Shown here piece after piece: positions 27,990-39,117 of a DNA stretch of 59,933 nt. The notes beneath the pieces were generated by a model, which had not been told where the DNA came from, ran no database searches, and worked only from the letters and a program-made list of their open reading frames with translations. The stretch's first letter is position 1, and each line of letters begins with the position of its first letter. The stretch is from Nocardia wallacei. GTDB lineage: Bacteria > Actinomycetota > Actinomycetes > Mycobacteriales > Mycobacteriaceae. The DNA is taken from the NCBI RefSeq assembly GCF_029869545.1, contig NZ_JARWQD010000148.1, forward strand, positions 1-59,933. The letters run 5' to 3'. Made by a program: the position numbers and the translations under genes.

Positions 27990-29551
27990 AACGACACCGC
28001 CTCGTAGAGCTTTCCGATTTCGTCGCGGCCCAGCACCCGCAGCGTGCCGGGTCGCTGGTCGCCGAGCGCGACCGGGCCGATATGGGTGCGGACCAGCGCG
28101 ATCACGGGATGGTCCACCGCGGCCAGCAGCCGCCGCACGATGTGTTTGCGGCCCTCGTGCAGCACCACCTTCACCAGCGATTTGCCCTCGCCGACCTCGA
28201 GCACGGTGAACTTGTCCACCGTGGCCGGGCCGTCGTCGAGCTCCACGCCCGCGCGCAGCCGCTTGCCGACCTCGCGGTGGACCTCACCGTTCACGGTCGC
28301 CAGGTAGGTCTTGGCCACCTCGAAGGACGGATGCATCAGCCGGTGGGCGAGATCGCCGTCGTTGGTGAGCAGCAGCAGGCCCTCGGTCTCGGCGTCCAGG
28401 CGCCCGACGTGGAACAGCCGCTGCCCGGCCATCACCCGCTCGGCGACGATATCGCCCACGCACGGGCGGCCCATTTCGTCGGACATGGTCGACTGGAAAC
28501 CCTTGGGCTTGTTCAGCGCCAGGTACACCTGTTCGTCGCGCACCACGATGCGCACGCCGTCGACGCGGACCACGGCGGTGTTCGGATCGATGCGCAGGCC
28601 CTGTTCGCGCACGATGGCGCCGTCGACCTCGACGCGGCCCTGATCGATCAGCTCCTCGGCGGCGCGGCGCGAGGCCACCCCGGCCTTGGCCAGCACCTTC
28701 TGCAGCCGCTCGCCCTCGCCCCACGGCAGTTTCTTCGGGCCGGTCTGCTCCGGTTCGGCGTTCTGATGGCGGGCCGGTTTGGCGAAGCTGAGCACGGTCG
28801 GCTGCTTCCGCTTCGGCTTCGGCTTCGGATTGCGGCTGGGCGCGGGCTTGGGCGTCAGCGGCCGCCCCCCACCGATGCCCGGTTTGCCTGCGAGAGAACG
28901 GCTTTCACCACGCCCGGGCAGTGCGTCGGGCGCCCGGCGCCCGCCCCGCCCCGCTGGAAATCCACGATCCGACAGGCCCCCACGTCCGGCCCCACCACGT
29001 CCGGAATCGAATCCTCCCCGACCGCCCGGTCCGGATCGGCCGCGCCCGGAGTCGAATTCGCGCCGGTCGCCGCGTCCCGCAGCGAAACCACCACGGCCGG
29101 AGTCGAATCCGCCGCGGCCACCTGAGGCCGGGCGGCCGCGGCCGGAGCCCGAGTCGCGCCGATCGCCCCACGTGCTCCCGCCCCGGCCCTGGAACCCGCC
29201 ACGACCGGACTCGTAACCGCCACGGCCGGACGACGAACCACCGCGCCCGGAGTCGTTACCACCCCGCCCGGAGTCGTAGCGACCGCGCCCGCCCGCGGCC
29301 GACCGCCCGCGCTCGTTGTCGAATCCGCCGCGCTGGTTTCGGCCCGCGCCGCCGCGATCCTGCGAATACCCGCCCCTCCCCTGCGGTGCCGCGCCGCGAC
29401 CCGAGGACCCGCCCCGGCCCTCGGAACCCCCGCCGCGACCGGCACCACCCCGCCCACCCTGGGTGCCGCGCTCTCGCGCCGATCCGCGGGGTGATTCCGC
29501 GCTGCGTTTTCTACGATCCGGTGTGCCATCTCGGCGAGCGGGTGTGTTCAC
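27986..29551 (-). CDS. rluB: 23S rRNA pseudouridine synthase with RGG-rich N-terminus
   Basis: The last ~245 of 521 residues form an RsuA/RluB-type pseudouridine synthase: an S4 domain ([20 protein letters not shown]) and the catalytic Asp in [13 protein letters not shown]. Ahead of it lies an exceptional ~240-residue disordered region rich in Arg and Gly with repeated FDSGRGG, YDSGRGG and GGRGG units, like eukaryotic RGG boxes. Mycobacterial relatives are about half this length. It probably adds RNA binding. GTG start at 29551, 9 bp after scpB. Confidence 0.92.
   Translation of the reverse strand: MNTPARRDGTPDRRKRSAESPRGSARERGTQGGRGGAGRGGGSEGRGGSSGRGAAPQGRGGYSQDRGGAGRNQRGGFDNERGRSAAGGRGRYDSGRGGNDSGRGGSSSGRGGYESGRGGFQGRGGSTWGDRRDSGSGRGRPASGGRGGFDSGRGGFAAGRGDRREFDSGRGRSGPGGRGGFDSGRGGAGRGGLSDRGFPAGRGGRRAPDALPGRGESRSLAGKPGIGGGRPLTPKPAPSRNPKPKPKRKQPTVLSFAKPARHQNAEPEQTGPKKLPWGEGERLQKVLAKAGVASRRAAEELIDQGRVEVDGAIVREQGLRIDPNTAVVRVDGVRIVVRDEQVYLALNKPKGFQSTMSDEMGRPCVGDIVAERVMAGQRLFHVGRLDAETEGLLLLTNDGDLAHRLMHPSFEVAKTYLATVNGEVHREVGKRLRAGVELDDGPATVDKFTVLEVGEGKSLVKVVLHEGRKHIVRRLLAAVDHPVIALVRTHIGPVALGDQRPGTLRVLGRDEIGKLYEAVSL
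28924..29464 (-). repeat. Coding tandem repeat for RGG/SGRGG units
   Basis: This part of rluB consists of imperfect 18-30 bp repeats encoding (F/Y)DSGRGG and GGRGG. On the plus strand it is a run of CCACG(A/G)CCGGA-type units. Such tracts are prone to length change between strains. Confidence 0.7.
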
Positions 29552-29560
29552 GATGTCCTG

Positions 29561-30376
29561 TCAATCCTCGGAGCCGAGGTCGATATCTGCCTCGGCGGGT
29601 TTCCTCAGCCTGGTGTACCGCGGATCGGTCTCCAGGCTCTCGTTGATCTCATCGATCAGGTCGACGCCCGGCAGCAGGGGCGCCAGCGACGGCAGTTCCG
29701 CCAGCGACGCGAGCCCGATCCGTTCCAGGAACAGTTCGGTGGTGATGTACAGGGTGCCGTTGGTCTCCGGATCGGTTCCGGACTCGGCGATCAGCCCGCG
29801 CGCCACCAGGGTGCGGATCACGCCGTCCACATTCACACCGCGCACGGCGCTCACCCGTGCTCGCGTAACCGGTTGACGGTACGCGATCACCGCCAGAGTC
29901 TCCAAAGCGGCCCTGGTCAACTTGGATCGCGCGCCGTCGAGCAGCATGCGCTCGACGTACGGCGCGAAGTCGGTGCGGGTGTAGTACCGCCAGCCGTCGC
30001 CGACGAACCGCAGGTCGATCCCGCTGCCCCGCGCGGTCAACTCCGCCGACATCTCCCGCAGCGCCTGCTCGACGCGCTGCTCGCTGTCGTCCAGCGCCGA
30101 GGCCAGCAGTTCGACCGGCGCGGGCGCGTCCACGATCAGCAGCATCGCCTCCAGCGCGGCCCGGAATTCGGTGTCGTCGAGGCTGCCGGGCTCGGACGGC
30201 TCGTCCACGTCGTCGACGTCGCCGCGGGCGTCGCCTTCGGGAACAACGTCACCCGCATCGACCGTGGTATCGGCACCACCGACCCCACCGGCACCACCGA
30301 CCTCGCTCGAGATCCCGGTGTCGGTGGTTTCGTGCTCACCGGCCGAATCCTGCACCTCGATATCCGCCCTCGTCAC
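29561..30376 (-). CDS. scpB: Segregation and condensation protein B
   Basis: A 271-residue ScpB, partner of ScpA and SMC in chromosome condensation. The conserved winged-helix pair begins near residue 65 (RAALEAMLLIVDAPAPVELL) and includes LETLAVIAYRQPVTRARV. The first ~60 residues are an acidic low-complexity extension rich in Asp, Glu and Gly. GTG start at 30376 overlaps the scpA stop in GTGA. Confidence 0.95.
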   Translation of the reverse strand: MTRADIEVQDSAGEHETTDTGISSEVGGAGGVGGADTTVDAGDVVPEGDARGDVDDVDEPSEPGSLDDTEFRAALEAMLLIVDAPAPVELLASALDDSEQRVEQALREMSAELTARGSGIDLRFVGDGWRYYTRTDFAPYVERMLLDGARSKLTRAALETLAVIAYRQPVTRARVSAVRGVNVDGVIRTLVARGLIAESGTDPETNGTLYITTELFLERIGLASLAELPSLAPLLPGVDLIDEINESLETDPRYTRLRKPAEADIDLGSED

Positions 30377-31311
30377 CCGTAGTCCTCGTCGATTGTGATC
30401 GTCTCCCTCGGTTCGTCGCCCTCGTCGCCGAGCCAGCTGACCGCCAGCGGGCCCAGGGGATCGGGCTGGTCGAATTCGATCGTCTTGCCCCGGTAGAGCT
30501 CGAGCAGCGCGAGAAAGCGGGCCACGATCTGAATCGGCACGTCGCAGTCGCCGCACAGCTCGCGGAACGTCGTCCAGCCGCCCGCCCCGCGGTTCTTCAG
30601 CATCTCCAGCACCAGCGCGGCCTGCTCGGCCACCGAGATGGCGTGCGAGTGCAGATGGTCGAGCCCCACCTTCGGCACCGGGCGTGGCCGGAACGCCGCC
30701 GCGGCGATCTCGGCGAAGCCGGCGGCGTCGACACCCAGCGTAACCTCCGGCAGCAGGTCGAGAAACCGCTCCTCCAGCGACACCGCCCGCGGATACCGCC
30801 GCAGCGCGGCCTGCTCGAGCTCGCCCAGCAGCTCGGCGACCTGCTTGAACGCCCGATACTGCAGCAGCCGCGCGAACAGCAGGTCGCGCGCCTCCAGCAG
30901 CGCCAGATCGTCCTCGTCGGTGACCTCCCCCGACGGCAGCAACCGCGCCGCCTTGAGATCCAGCAGCGTCGCGGCCACCACCAGGAATTCGGTGGTCTGG
31001 TCGAGGATCTTGTCCGCACGCAGCGTGGGATCGGCGTCCAGGCTCGCCGTCAGCGCCTTGGTGTAGGCGATGAATTCGTCGGTGACCTGATGCAGCGCCA
31101 CCTCGGTGACGTCCAGGCGGCGCTGGCTGATCAGCTGCAGCAGCAGGTCGAACGGACCCTCGAAGTTGCTCAGCCGCAGGTGAAATACGTTCGATCTGTC
31201 CGGATTGTCCGCCACGGCAGCATCGTTCGCCGGGTCCGGTGCCGGACTCGGCGCGGCGGGAGTGGCGGGGTCGGTCGAATCCTGGGCGGCTGCGGTGGCT
31301 GGCTCCGTCAC
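30373..31311 (-). CDS. scpA: Segregation and condensation protein A (kleisin)
   Basis: A 312-residue bacterial kleisin that bridges SMC heads. The N-terminal conserved block FEGPFDLLLQLI lies at about residue 50 after an Ala/Pro-rich tail, and the C-terminal winged helix ends with a basic/acidic tail. GTG start at 31311 overlaps the parA stop in GTGA. Confidence 0.95.
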   Translation of the reverse strand: MTEPATAAAQDSTDPATPAAPSPAPDPANDAAVADNPDRSNVFHLRLSNFEGPFDLLLQLISQRRLDVTEVALHQVTDEFIAYTKALTASLDADPTLRADKILDQTTEFLVVAATLLDLKAARLLPSGEVTDEDDLALLEARDLLFARLLQYRAFKQVAELLGELEQAALRRYPRAVSLEERFLDLLPEVTLGVDAAGFAEIAAAAFRPRPVPKVGLDHLHSHAISVAEQAALVLEMLKNRGAGGWTTFRELCGDCDVPIQIVARFLALLELYRGKTIEFDQPDPLGPLAVSWLGDEGDEPRETITIDEDYG

Positions 31312-32279
31312 CGGCCCGACCGGTGGATGACTTCCCGTGCCATCGCCCGATACGCTTCCGCGCCAGCCGATTTCGGCGCCCAGGTGGTGATCGGCTCACC
31401 GGCGACACTGGCGTCCGGGAACCGCACGGTGCGGTTGATCACGGTGTGGTACACCAGGTCTCCGAACACCTCGACCACCCGGTTCATCACCTGCCGCGAG
31501 TGCAGCAAACGCGCATCGAACATGGTCACCACGATGCCCGACAGGCTCAGCCGGGGATTCAACCGGTCCCGCACCTTCTCCACGGTGTCGGTGAGCAGGG
31601 CCAGGCCGCGCAGCGAGAAGTATTCGCACTCCATCGGAATGATCACGCCGTCGGCGCAGGCCAGCGCGTTGACCGTGAGCAGGCCCAGCGACGGCTGGCA
31701 GTCGATGAGGATGTAGTCGTAGCTGCCCCGCAGCGAGGCCAGGGCGCGGCCCAGCGTCTGTTCCCGGCCGACCTCGTTGACCAGCTGGATCTCCGCCGCG
31801 GACAGGTCGATATTGCTGGGCAGCAGGTCCATGTTGTCGACCTTGGTCTTCAGCAGGACGTCGCTCGCGCTGGCCCGGCCGCCCACCAGCAGGTTGTGCA
31901 CGGTGAGATCCAGGTCGTGGTGGGCCACGCCGAGACCGGCCGATAACGCCCCTTGCGGATCCAGGTCGACCAGCAGCACGCGGCGGCCGTATTCGGCCAG
32001 CGCGGCACCGAGATTGATGGTGGAGGTGGTCTTGCCGACGCCGCCCTTCTGGTTGCACATGGCGACGATCTGCGCCTCCCCTTCGGCGGGCGCCGGAGGA
32101 GGTTCCGGAATCTCGCGCAAGGGGCGTCCGGTCGGGCCGAGTTCCGTGCCGTCCGCCACGATGTCGTTCGCCTCCCATAGTGTGTGGGCCGCCTGCTCTG
32201 CCGGCGGGTTCGACCGGGTCTGTGAAAGCGGTTCTGCCGCAGCGCTCATCGGCGGCTCGGCCGCACCGGCTGTCGTCAT
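31308..32279 (-). CDS. parA: ParA-like chromosome partitioning ATPase
   Basis: A 323-residue deviant Walker ATPase with CNQKGGVGKTTSTINLG (about residue 73), LVDLDPQGALS and IDCQPSLG. It has an N-terminal extension of about 65 residues. Gene order (parA-scpA-scpB) matches the second, scp-linked ParA of mycobacteria (Rv1708) rather than the origin-proximal parAB. ATG at 32279 has AAGGAG 8-9 bases upstream. The 265-bp gap to the acyltransferase gene shows no other gene. Confidence 0.92.
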   Translation of the reverse strand: MTTAGAAEPPMSAAAEPLSQTRSNPPAEQAAHTLWEANDIVADGTELGPTGRPLREIPEPPPAPAEGEAQIVAMCNQKGGVGKTTSTINLGAALAEYGRRVLLVDLDPQGALSAGLGVAHHDLDLTVHNLLVGGRASASDVLLKTKVDNMDLLPSNIDLSAAEIQLVNEVGREQTLGRALASLRGSYDYILIDCQPSLGLLTVNALACADGVIIPMECEYFSLRGLALLTDTVEKVRDRLNPRLSLSGIVVTMFDARLLHSRQVMNRVVEVFGDLVYHTVINRTVRFPDASVAGEPITTWAPKSAGAEAYRAMAREVIHRSGR

Positions 32280-32544
32280 ATCCGCTGCTCCTTCAATTTT
32301 CCTAGCCAATGCCCCGCCGAGCACCGCGAGACAGTTCCCGCCCGGCGCTACCCAGGGTCGCACCAGGGACCCCATAGACGCTACCGCTTCGGAGCGCAAG
32401 ACCTCCGTTCGGACACGCTCAGTGGATCATGTCCGCGGCGGTCCCGGATGTCGAGTGGATCGCGAGCAGGGCGCTGCCGTCAACAGTAGCCGCGGCGCCG
32501 GGCGGCACCGGCCGATTCCGGGGACGCTCCCCGAGGCGTGGGCC

Positions 32545-33972
32545 TCAGGCGGGTTCTTCCGGCGGAATGATCCAGGTGGGCACCTCGTCGTCGATGCCGG
32601 TGGTATCGGCGAGCGCCCGCTTCGGGAAGTCCGCAGGCACCGCGAAACCGGGCTTGCGCTGCGACCCGTCCGCGAGCAGCTCCCAGCGGAAGGCCAGGTC
32701 GTGCACGGCGACGGTCGCGAGATTGCGGGTGAACTCGCCGAGATCGCCGGATTCGCGGCGCGAGGTGCCGAGCAGCCGGAAGTCGGCCGGTGCCTGCGCC
32801 GCGGTCCGGGCCGCGTAGAGGCTCTCCTGCACGGCCAGCGCCAGCATCGGGTGATCGGCCAGCTCGATGAAGGTGTCGGCGCTGTCCGCGGCGGCCATGG
32901 TGGCCCGGTCGAACCGGACCCGGTTGCGGATGTTGAGGAACCAGAACTCGGCCTGCGGCAGGCCGGGCGGCACGCGGTCACCGATCGTCGCGGCGAACAG
33001 CGGAATCGGCGACTCGCTGAATCGCTGCTCGTACAGATGCTCGCGGACGCCCTCGGTGGCGATGCGCCGATAGGGTGCGAGCACCTCGGTATGCGCCGGA
33101 TACTCGACGCGGATCTCCTTGGCGAAGCGCCCGCTCCCGCGGACGCGCTCGATGATCTCGAGCACCGCCGGACGATCCCCGGACACGGCCACGATGTGCG
33201 GCGAATTCACCACCGACAGCTTCACCCAGCCGAGGCTGCGCGCGACGAGCGATTCGCACTCGTCGATGTCGACGCCCAGCACGGCCATCGTGTAGCCGGG
33301 CGGCGCGTGCTCGGCGATGAGGTCGGCGCGCACCTTCGTCGCCACCAGCGCGTCGCGCACCGTGGCCATCCCGCAGACCGCCGCGGCGGCCAGTTCGCCC
33401 TGGCTGTGCCCGATGGTCGCGACCGGCTCCACCCCGGCGGCGAGCCACATCGCGGCCAGCCCCAGGGTGTGCACGAACAGCGCGGGCTGCACCACGCCGA
33501 TGTCGTCGGTGTAGCTGTCGTCGTCGACCAGCAGGTAGTGCAGCGGCTCCGGCGCCGCGAGTTCCTCGCTCAGGATCGCCGCGCAGACGTCGGCCTGCGC
33601 GCGATAGGCGGGCGAGTGCTCATAGAACACCGCGCCCATCCCGGGTCGCTGGCTGCCCTGCCCGGGGAAGACGAAGCCGTGGCGCTGCGCGGTGGCGGGC
33701 CGGTCGCCGCGGACGACCGCCGGGTCGCCGTCCCCCGATACCACGGCGTCGAGCGCGCGCTGCAGATCGTCGCGACCGGACACCATGGCCAGCGCGCGCG
33801 TCGGCCGCACGGTGCGGGTGCGCAGCAGCGCCGCGGCGATCTCCTCCGCGCTCGTCTCGGGATGCCCGCCCAGGAATTCGCGCACCGCGGTGGCCTCACG
33901 CACCAGCAGTTCCGGCGTCTCGGCGGACAGCACGACGGGAATCCGCCCGTCCGGCAGCCTGTAGCTGGAAAT
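32545..33972 (-). CDS. Stand-alone PKS/FAS-type acyltransferase, probable AUU start
   Basis: About 475 residues centred on a malonyl-type acyltransferase domain: FVFPGQGSQRPGMG (about residue 102) and the nucleophile elbow GHSQGELAAA. At the YASH/HAFH specificity position it reads YPAH. No carrier or ketosynthase domain is attached. The only well-placed ribosome binding site (AGGAGG) precedes ATT at 33972 by 7 bases, and from there the protein gains the family N-terminus YRLPDGRIPVVLSAE. The first GTG (33933) lacks a good site. The gene splits xerD from parA. Confidence 0.8.
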   Translation of the reverse strand: MSSYRLPDGRIPVVLSAETPELLVREATAVREFLGGHPETSAEEIAAALLRTRTVRPTRALAMVSGRDDLQRALDAVVSGDGDPAVVRGDRPATAQRHGFVFPGQGSQRPGMGAVFYEHSPAYRAQADVCAAILSEELAAPEPLHYLLVDDDSYTDDIGVVQPALFVHTLGLAAMWLAAGVEPVATIGHSQGELAAAAVCGMATVRDALVATKVRADLIAEHAPPGYTMAVLGVDIDECESLVARSLGWVKLSVVNSPHIVAVSGDRPAVLEIIERVRGSGRFAKEIRVEYPAHTEVLAPYRRIATEGVREHLYEQRFSESPIPLFAATIGDRVPPGLPQAEFWFLNIRNRVRFDRATMAAADSADTFIELADHPMLALAVQESLYAARTAAQAPADFRLLGTSRRESGDLGEFTRNLATVAVHDLAFRWELLADGSQRKPGFAVPADFPKRALADTTGIDDEVPTWIIPPEEPA

Positions 33973-34055
33973 GACTGGTCCTCCTGTGACGCGGTACAGC
34001 TGATCCGGTCAGACAATATGCCACACCGGACCGACCGGTCATCGGGCCGCGACGC

Positions 34056-34982
34056 CTACCGCGCCCGCGGATGTGCCGTCGCCCACACCTCGTGCAGTGT
34101 GTTCACCGTGACCAGCGTGTAGATCTGGGTGGTGGTGACCGACGCGTGCCCGAGCAGCTCCTGCACCACCCGGACGTCGGCGCCGCCGTCCAGCAGATGC
34201 GTCGCGAACGAATGGCGCAGCGTGTGCGGTGACACCGCCGACCCGATACCCGCGCGTTCGGCGGCGTCCTGCAGGACCTGCCAGGCGCTCTGGCGGGACA
34301 GGCGGCCGCCGCGCGCGTTGAGGAACAGTGCCGGATTTCCCTTGCCGCGCACCGCCAGTGCGGGACGGCCGCGGACCAGGTAGCCGTCCAGGGCGTCGAG
34401 GGCCGGGCGGCCGATCGGCACCATGCGCTGCTTGCCGCCCTTGCCGCGCAGCACCACCGCGCGGTCGGCGGCGTCGATGTCGTCGACGTCGAGGCCGACC
34501 ACCTCCGAGATGCGCGCGCCGGTCGAGTACAGCAGCTCGAGCAGTGCGCGATCGCGCAGCCCGCGGGGCCCGCCGTCGGCCTGCCCGGCGCCCCCGGCCG
34601 CCTCCAGCAGTCGCGAAACCTGTTCGTAGGGAAGGGCTTTCGGCAACCGCCGCGCCGGGGCCGGGGGCTTGACCGCATGGGCGACATCGCCCGCGGTGAT
34701 GCCCTCGGCCGCGGCGAACCGGTGCAGCCCGCGCACCGCGACCAGCCCCCGCGCGGCCGAACTGGCCGCCAGCGGCGGATACCCGTCCCCGCCCGCCCGC
34801 AGCGCCACCACGAAATCGGCGATATCGCCCTCGGTGACGGCGTCCAGCCCGCCGATCCCCCGCTGCGACAGGAATTCCCGATACCGGTCCAGATCGCGCC
34901 GGTAAGCACTGGAGGTGTTGCGCGCCGCGCCCCGCTCGACCGTCAGATGGTCGAGATACGCCTCGATCTCCCGCTGCAACAC
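34056..34982 (-). CDS. xerD: Site-specific tyrosine recombinase XerD
   Basis: A 308-residue tyrosine recombinase resolving chromosome dimers at dif with XerC. The catalytic set is visible: Arg in TGARISEV, Lys in [22 protein letters not shown], and the Tyr nucleophile in TTQIYTLV. The N-terminal SAM-like core-binding domain starts at [15 protein letters not shown] at 34982 matches family length; an ATG at 35075 would add about 30 unconserved residues. The 168 bp upstream to 35150 holds nothing recognisable. Confidence 0.95.
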   Translation of the reverse strand: MLQREIEAYLDHLTVERGAARNTSSAYRRDLDRYREFLSQRGIGGLDAVTEGDIADFVVALRAGGDGYPPLAASSAARGLVAVRGLHRFAAAEGITAGDVAHAVKPPAPARRLPKALPYEQVSRLLEAAGGAGQADGGPRGLRDRALLELLYSTGARISEVVGLDVDDIDAADRAVVLRGKGGKQRMVPIGRPALDALDGYLVRGRPALAVRGKGNPALFLNARGGRLSRQSAWQVLQDAAERAGIGSAVSPHTLRHSFATHLLDGGADVRVVQELLGHASVTTTQIYTLVTVNTLHEVWATAHPRAR

Positions 34983-35150
34983 CCGCCGCTCCCTACCGCC
35001 GAACCCCGCGCCCGGGCCGAACACCACGGCTCGGCGCAGCCGACCGCCACAGCTCGGGCGGCAGGGTCTCGGCATTCACGGCTCACATAATGTCAGCCCC
35101 GCCCCACACCACGCAGAACGAAACGCAACACCCCCGCAGGACGGGAAGCC

Positions 35151-35459
35151 TCACAGGCTCAACGCCGCCCGCAGCCGCGTATCCAAGGCATCCATCTCGT
35201 CCGCGCTCAACTCCCCCGCCAACTCCGCCAGCCACACCCGGTACACCCGGTGGAACTCGAGCGCATCGGCCCAGCCGTGACACGTGTGAATCGTCAGCAC
35301 GTGCCCCGGGTCCACGTCGGCGATCGGGACCACGTGCAGCCAGCGGTAGGGCGAGACGATCACCGCGGGGTCCGACACCAGGACGACGGTGGTGCGCCGC
35401 GGTGCCGGGGTGCCGTCGGGCAGGACCGGGGCGTACTGCCAGACCTCGCCGCGTCTCAT
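35151..35459 (-). CDS. PemK/MazF-like fold protein
   Basis: A 102-residue protein that opens MRRGEVWQYAP and has RRTTVVLVSDP and HVVPIAD, the strand order of MazF/PemK toxins and their non-toxic relatives. The C-terminal half (HGWADALEFHRVYRVWL, then LDTRLRAAL) is longer and unlike typical MazF. It could be an mRNA interferase or a domesticated relative. Its ATG overlaps the stop of a 34-codon frame upstream, the usual spot for an antitoxin. It is absent from this place in mycobacteria. Confidence 0.6.
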   Translation of the reverse strand: MRRGEVWQYAPVLPDGTPAPRRTTVVLVSDPAVIVSPYRWLHVVPIADVDPGHVLTIHTCHGWADALEFHRVYRVWLAELAGELSADEMDALDTRLRAALSL

Positions 35460-35560
35460 GCGTCGTGCGCCGCAGCCGATTCGGCCTCGCGCGCGCAGGG
35501 TGCCACCGGTGGATTCAGGATGACCGTCACCGGGCTCACCTTGCGCATACCCTCATGCAT
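35456..35560 (-). CDS. Micro-ORF coupled to PemK-like gene
   Basis: A 34-codon frame (ATG at 35560, second ATG at 35548) whose TGA overlaps the ATG of the PemK-like gene. The peptide contains MRKVSPVTVILNPPVAP. It is shorter than known MazE antitoxins and lacks a clear ribosome binding site. The exact ATGA junction suggests coupling and a role as leader or minimal partner. The 109 bp between it and the NUDIX stop at 35670 shows nothing. Confidence 0.35.
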   Translation of the reverse strand: MHEGMRKVSPVTVILNPPVAPCAREAESAAAHDA

Positions 35561-35669
35561 ACCAGAGCGGCGCGGCACCAGGAACCCGGCGGCAACCGCG
35601 CACGCGAAGGATTCGGATTGCATGAGTCGCACGCGTTCTCGCGCCCGCGGTGTCCACCGACCGGTCCCG

Positions 35670-38065
<2,396 letters not shown>

Positions 38066-38190
38066 TCACGTTAACACGAAAATCGGCCACGAATCGACGC
38101 CACGCGCGGTAGCCACACGATGGCTGGAACTTATTTCGTCTCATCAGCCCCATCCGCCGCTGACTGCACACCCGCCCCTGGCTCCCCACG

Positions 38191-39108
38191 TCATCGCGGC
38201 ATGGCGGCCACGGTCAGCGAGTTCGCCTTGGCGCCGGTCCCGTATCGCCCGGTGACGCCGTTGAGTTGCTCGCTCAACCCCAGAGCCGTTGTGATCCGCC
38301 CGATCTCGTGATCGACATTGTCGACGGTGGTCACCGCGGACCCGAGCTGGGAGTCCCCGCGCACGACCGCGATCGGCCCGGAGCCCTCCGCGGCCCCGGA
38401 TCGCCCGGCGAGCACCACCGCCGCGCTGCGCCCCTTCAGTCCCCCGGCGAACCGCCCGATGATGGAGCCTTCGTTGTCCTGGTCGGCCTTCGCCCCGGCG
38501 CCGGTGACGACGACCGCCAGCTGGGCGGGGTGCACGGTGTCGGCGTTCAGGAATCCCCCGCCGCGCAGCGTATCCAGGATCAGCCCGCGTTCCTGCTCGG
38601 TGGCCCGCGGCTGGCCGTTGCCGGGATCGGTGAGCAGCGCCAGGCCCAGCAGGTCGCCCGCGAGACCGCCCTGGTCGACCGCGCCGGTCTGCAGCTGCGC
38701 CCCGGCGGGGATCATGTTGGTGACCGCGGTGCGCAGCCGGTCCCCCTGCCCGGAGTCCACGAAAGCCGGTGACAGCGCGACCTTTCCTGCCACGGTGGCG
38801 CCCGCGGCCAGCAGCGACTTGGTGACCGCGTCGACATCGCCGCCGTCGGCGTCGGGAGTGGTGAACACCACCACGCTGCGATCGGCCAGCGTGCCCCCGA
38901 GCAGCCGGCCCGACGACCGGGCGAGAAAGGCGTCGGCCGCGTTCAGCTGCGCGGTCAGTTCGGCGTTCTCCTCGCTGCGCTCGCCGTCGCCGCCGCGGTC
39001 CGCGCGCGGCGCGCCCCCGCCGAGCACCTGCCCGCCCAGCACCAGCCCGATCGCCAGGGCGAGGAAGATCGCCGCGATCGAGATGGCGTGCTGGCGTAAC
39101 GAAATCAC
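38191..39108 (-). CDS. mctB: Copper transporter MctB / SteB-like envelope protein
   Basis: A 305-residue protein with one N-terminal membrane helix (ISIAAIFLALAIGLVLGGQVL) and a large outer domain, the pattern of mycobacterial Rv1698 (MctB), implicated in copper export, and its corynebacterial relative SteB, a partner of SteA in cell division. GTG start at 39108, 9 bp after steA, so they form one unit. The SteA/SteB partnership is the better-supported function by context. Confidence 0.88.
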   Translation of the reverse strand: MISLRQHAISIAAIFLALAIGLVLGGQVLGGGAPRADRGGDGERSEENAELTAQLNAADAFLARSSGRLLGGTLADRSVVVFTTPDADGGDVDAVTKSLLAAGATVAGKVALSPAFVDSGQGDRLRTAVTNMIPAGAQLQTGAVDQGGLAGDLLGLALLTDPGNGQPRATEQERGLILDTLRGGGFLNADTVHPAQLAVVVTGAGAKADQDNEGSIIGRFAGGLKGRSAAVVLAGRSGAAEGSGPIAVVRGDSQLGSAVTTVDNVDHEIGRITTALGLSEQLNGVTGRYGTGAKANSLTVAAMPR

Positions 39109-39117
39109 TGTTCCCCC

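Noticed and set aside
28918..29480. Regular short repeats suggested a CRISPR-like array
   Set aside because: The repeats are imperfect, have no unique spacers and translate in frame as SGRGG units of rluB.
31308..32279. Origin-proximal parAB locus
   Set aside because: No parB, dnaA, gidB or parS-like sites are near; the gene order is that of the scp-linked ParA.
34056..34982. Tyrosine recombinase as an integrase of a mobile island
   Set aside because: It has XerD length and motifs, lies in the conserved block, and no attachment-site repeats or tRNA gene flank it.
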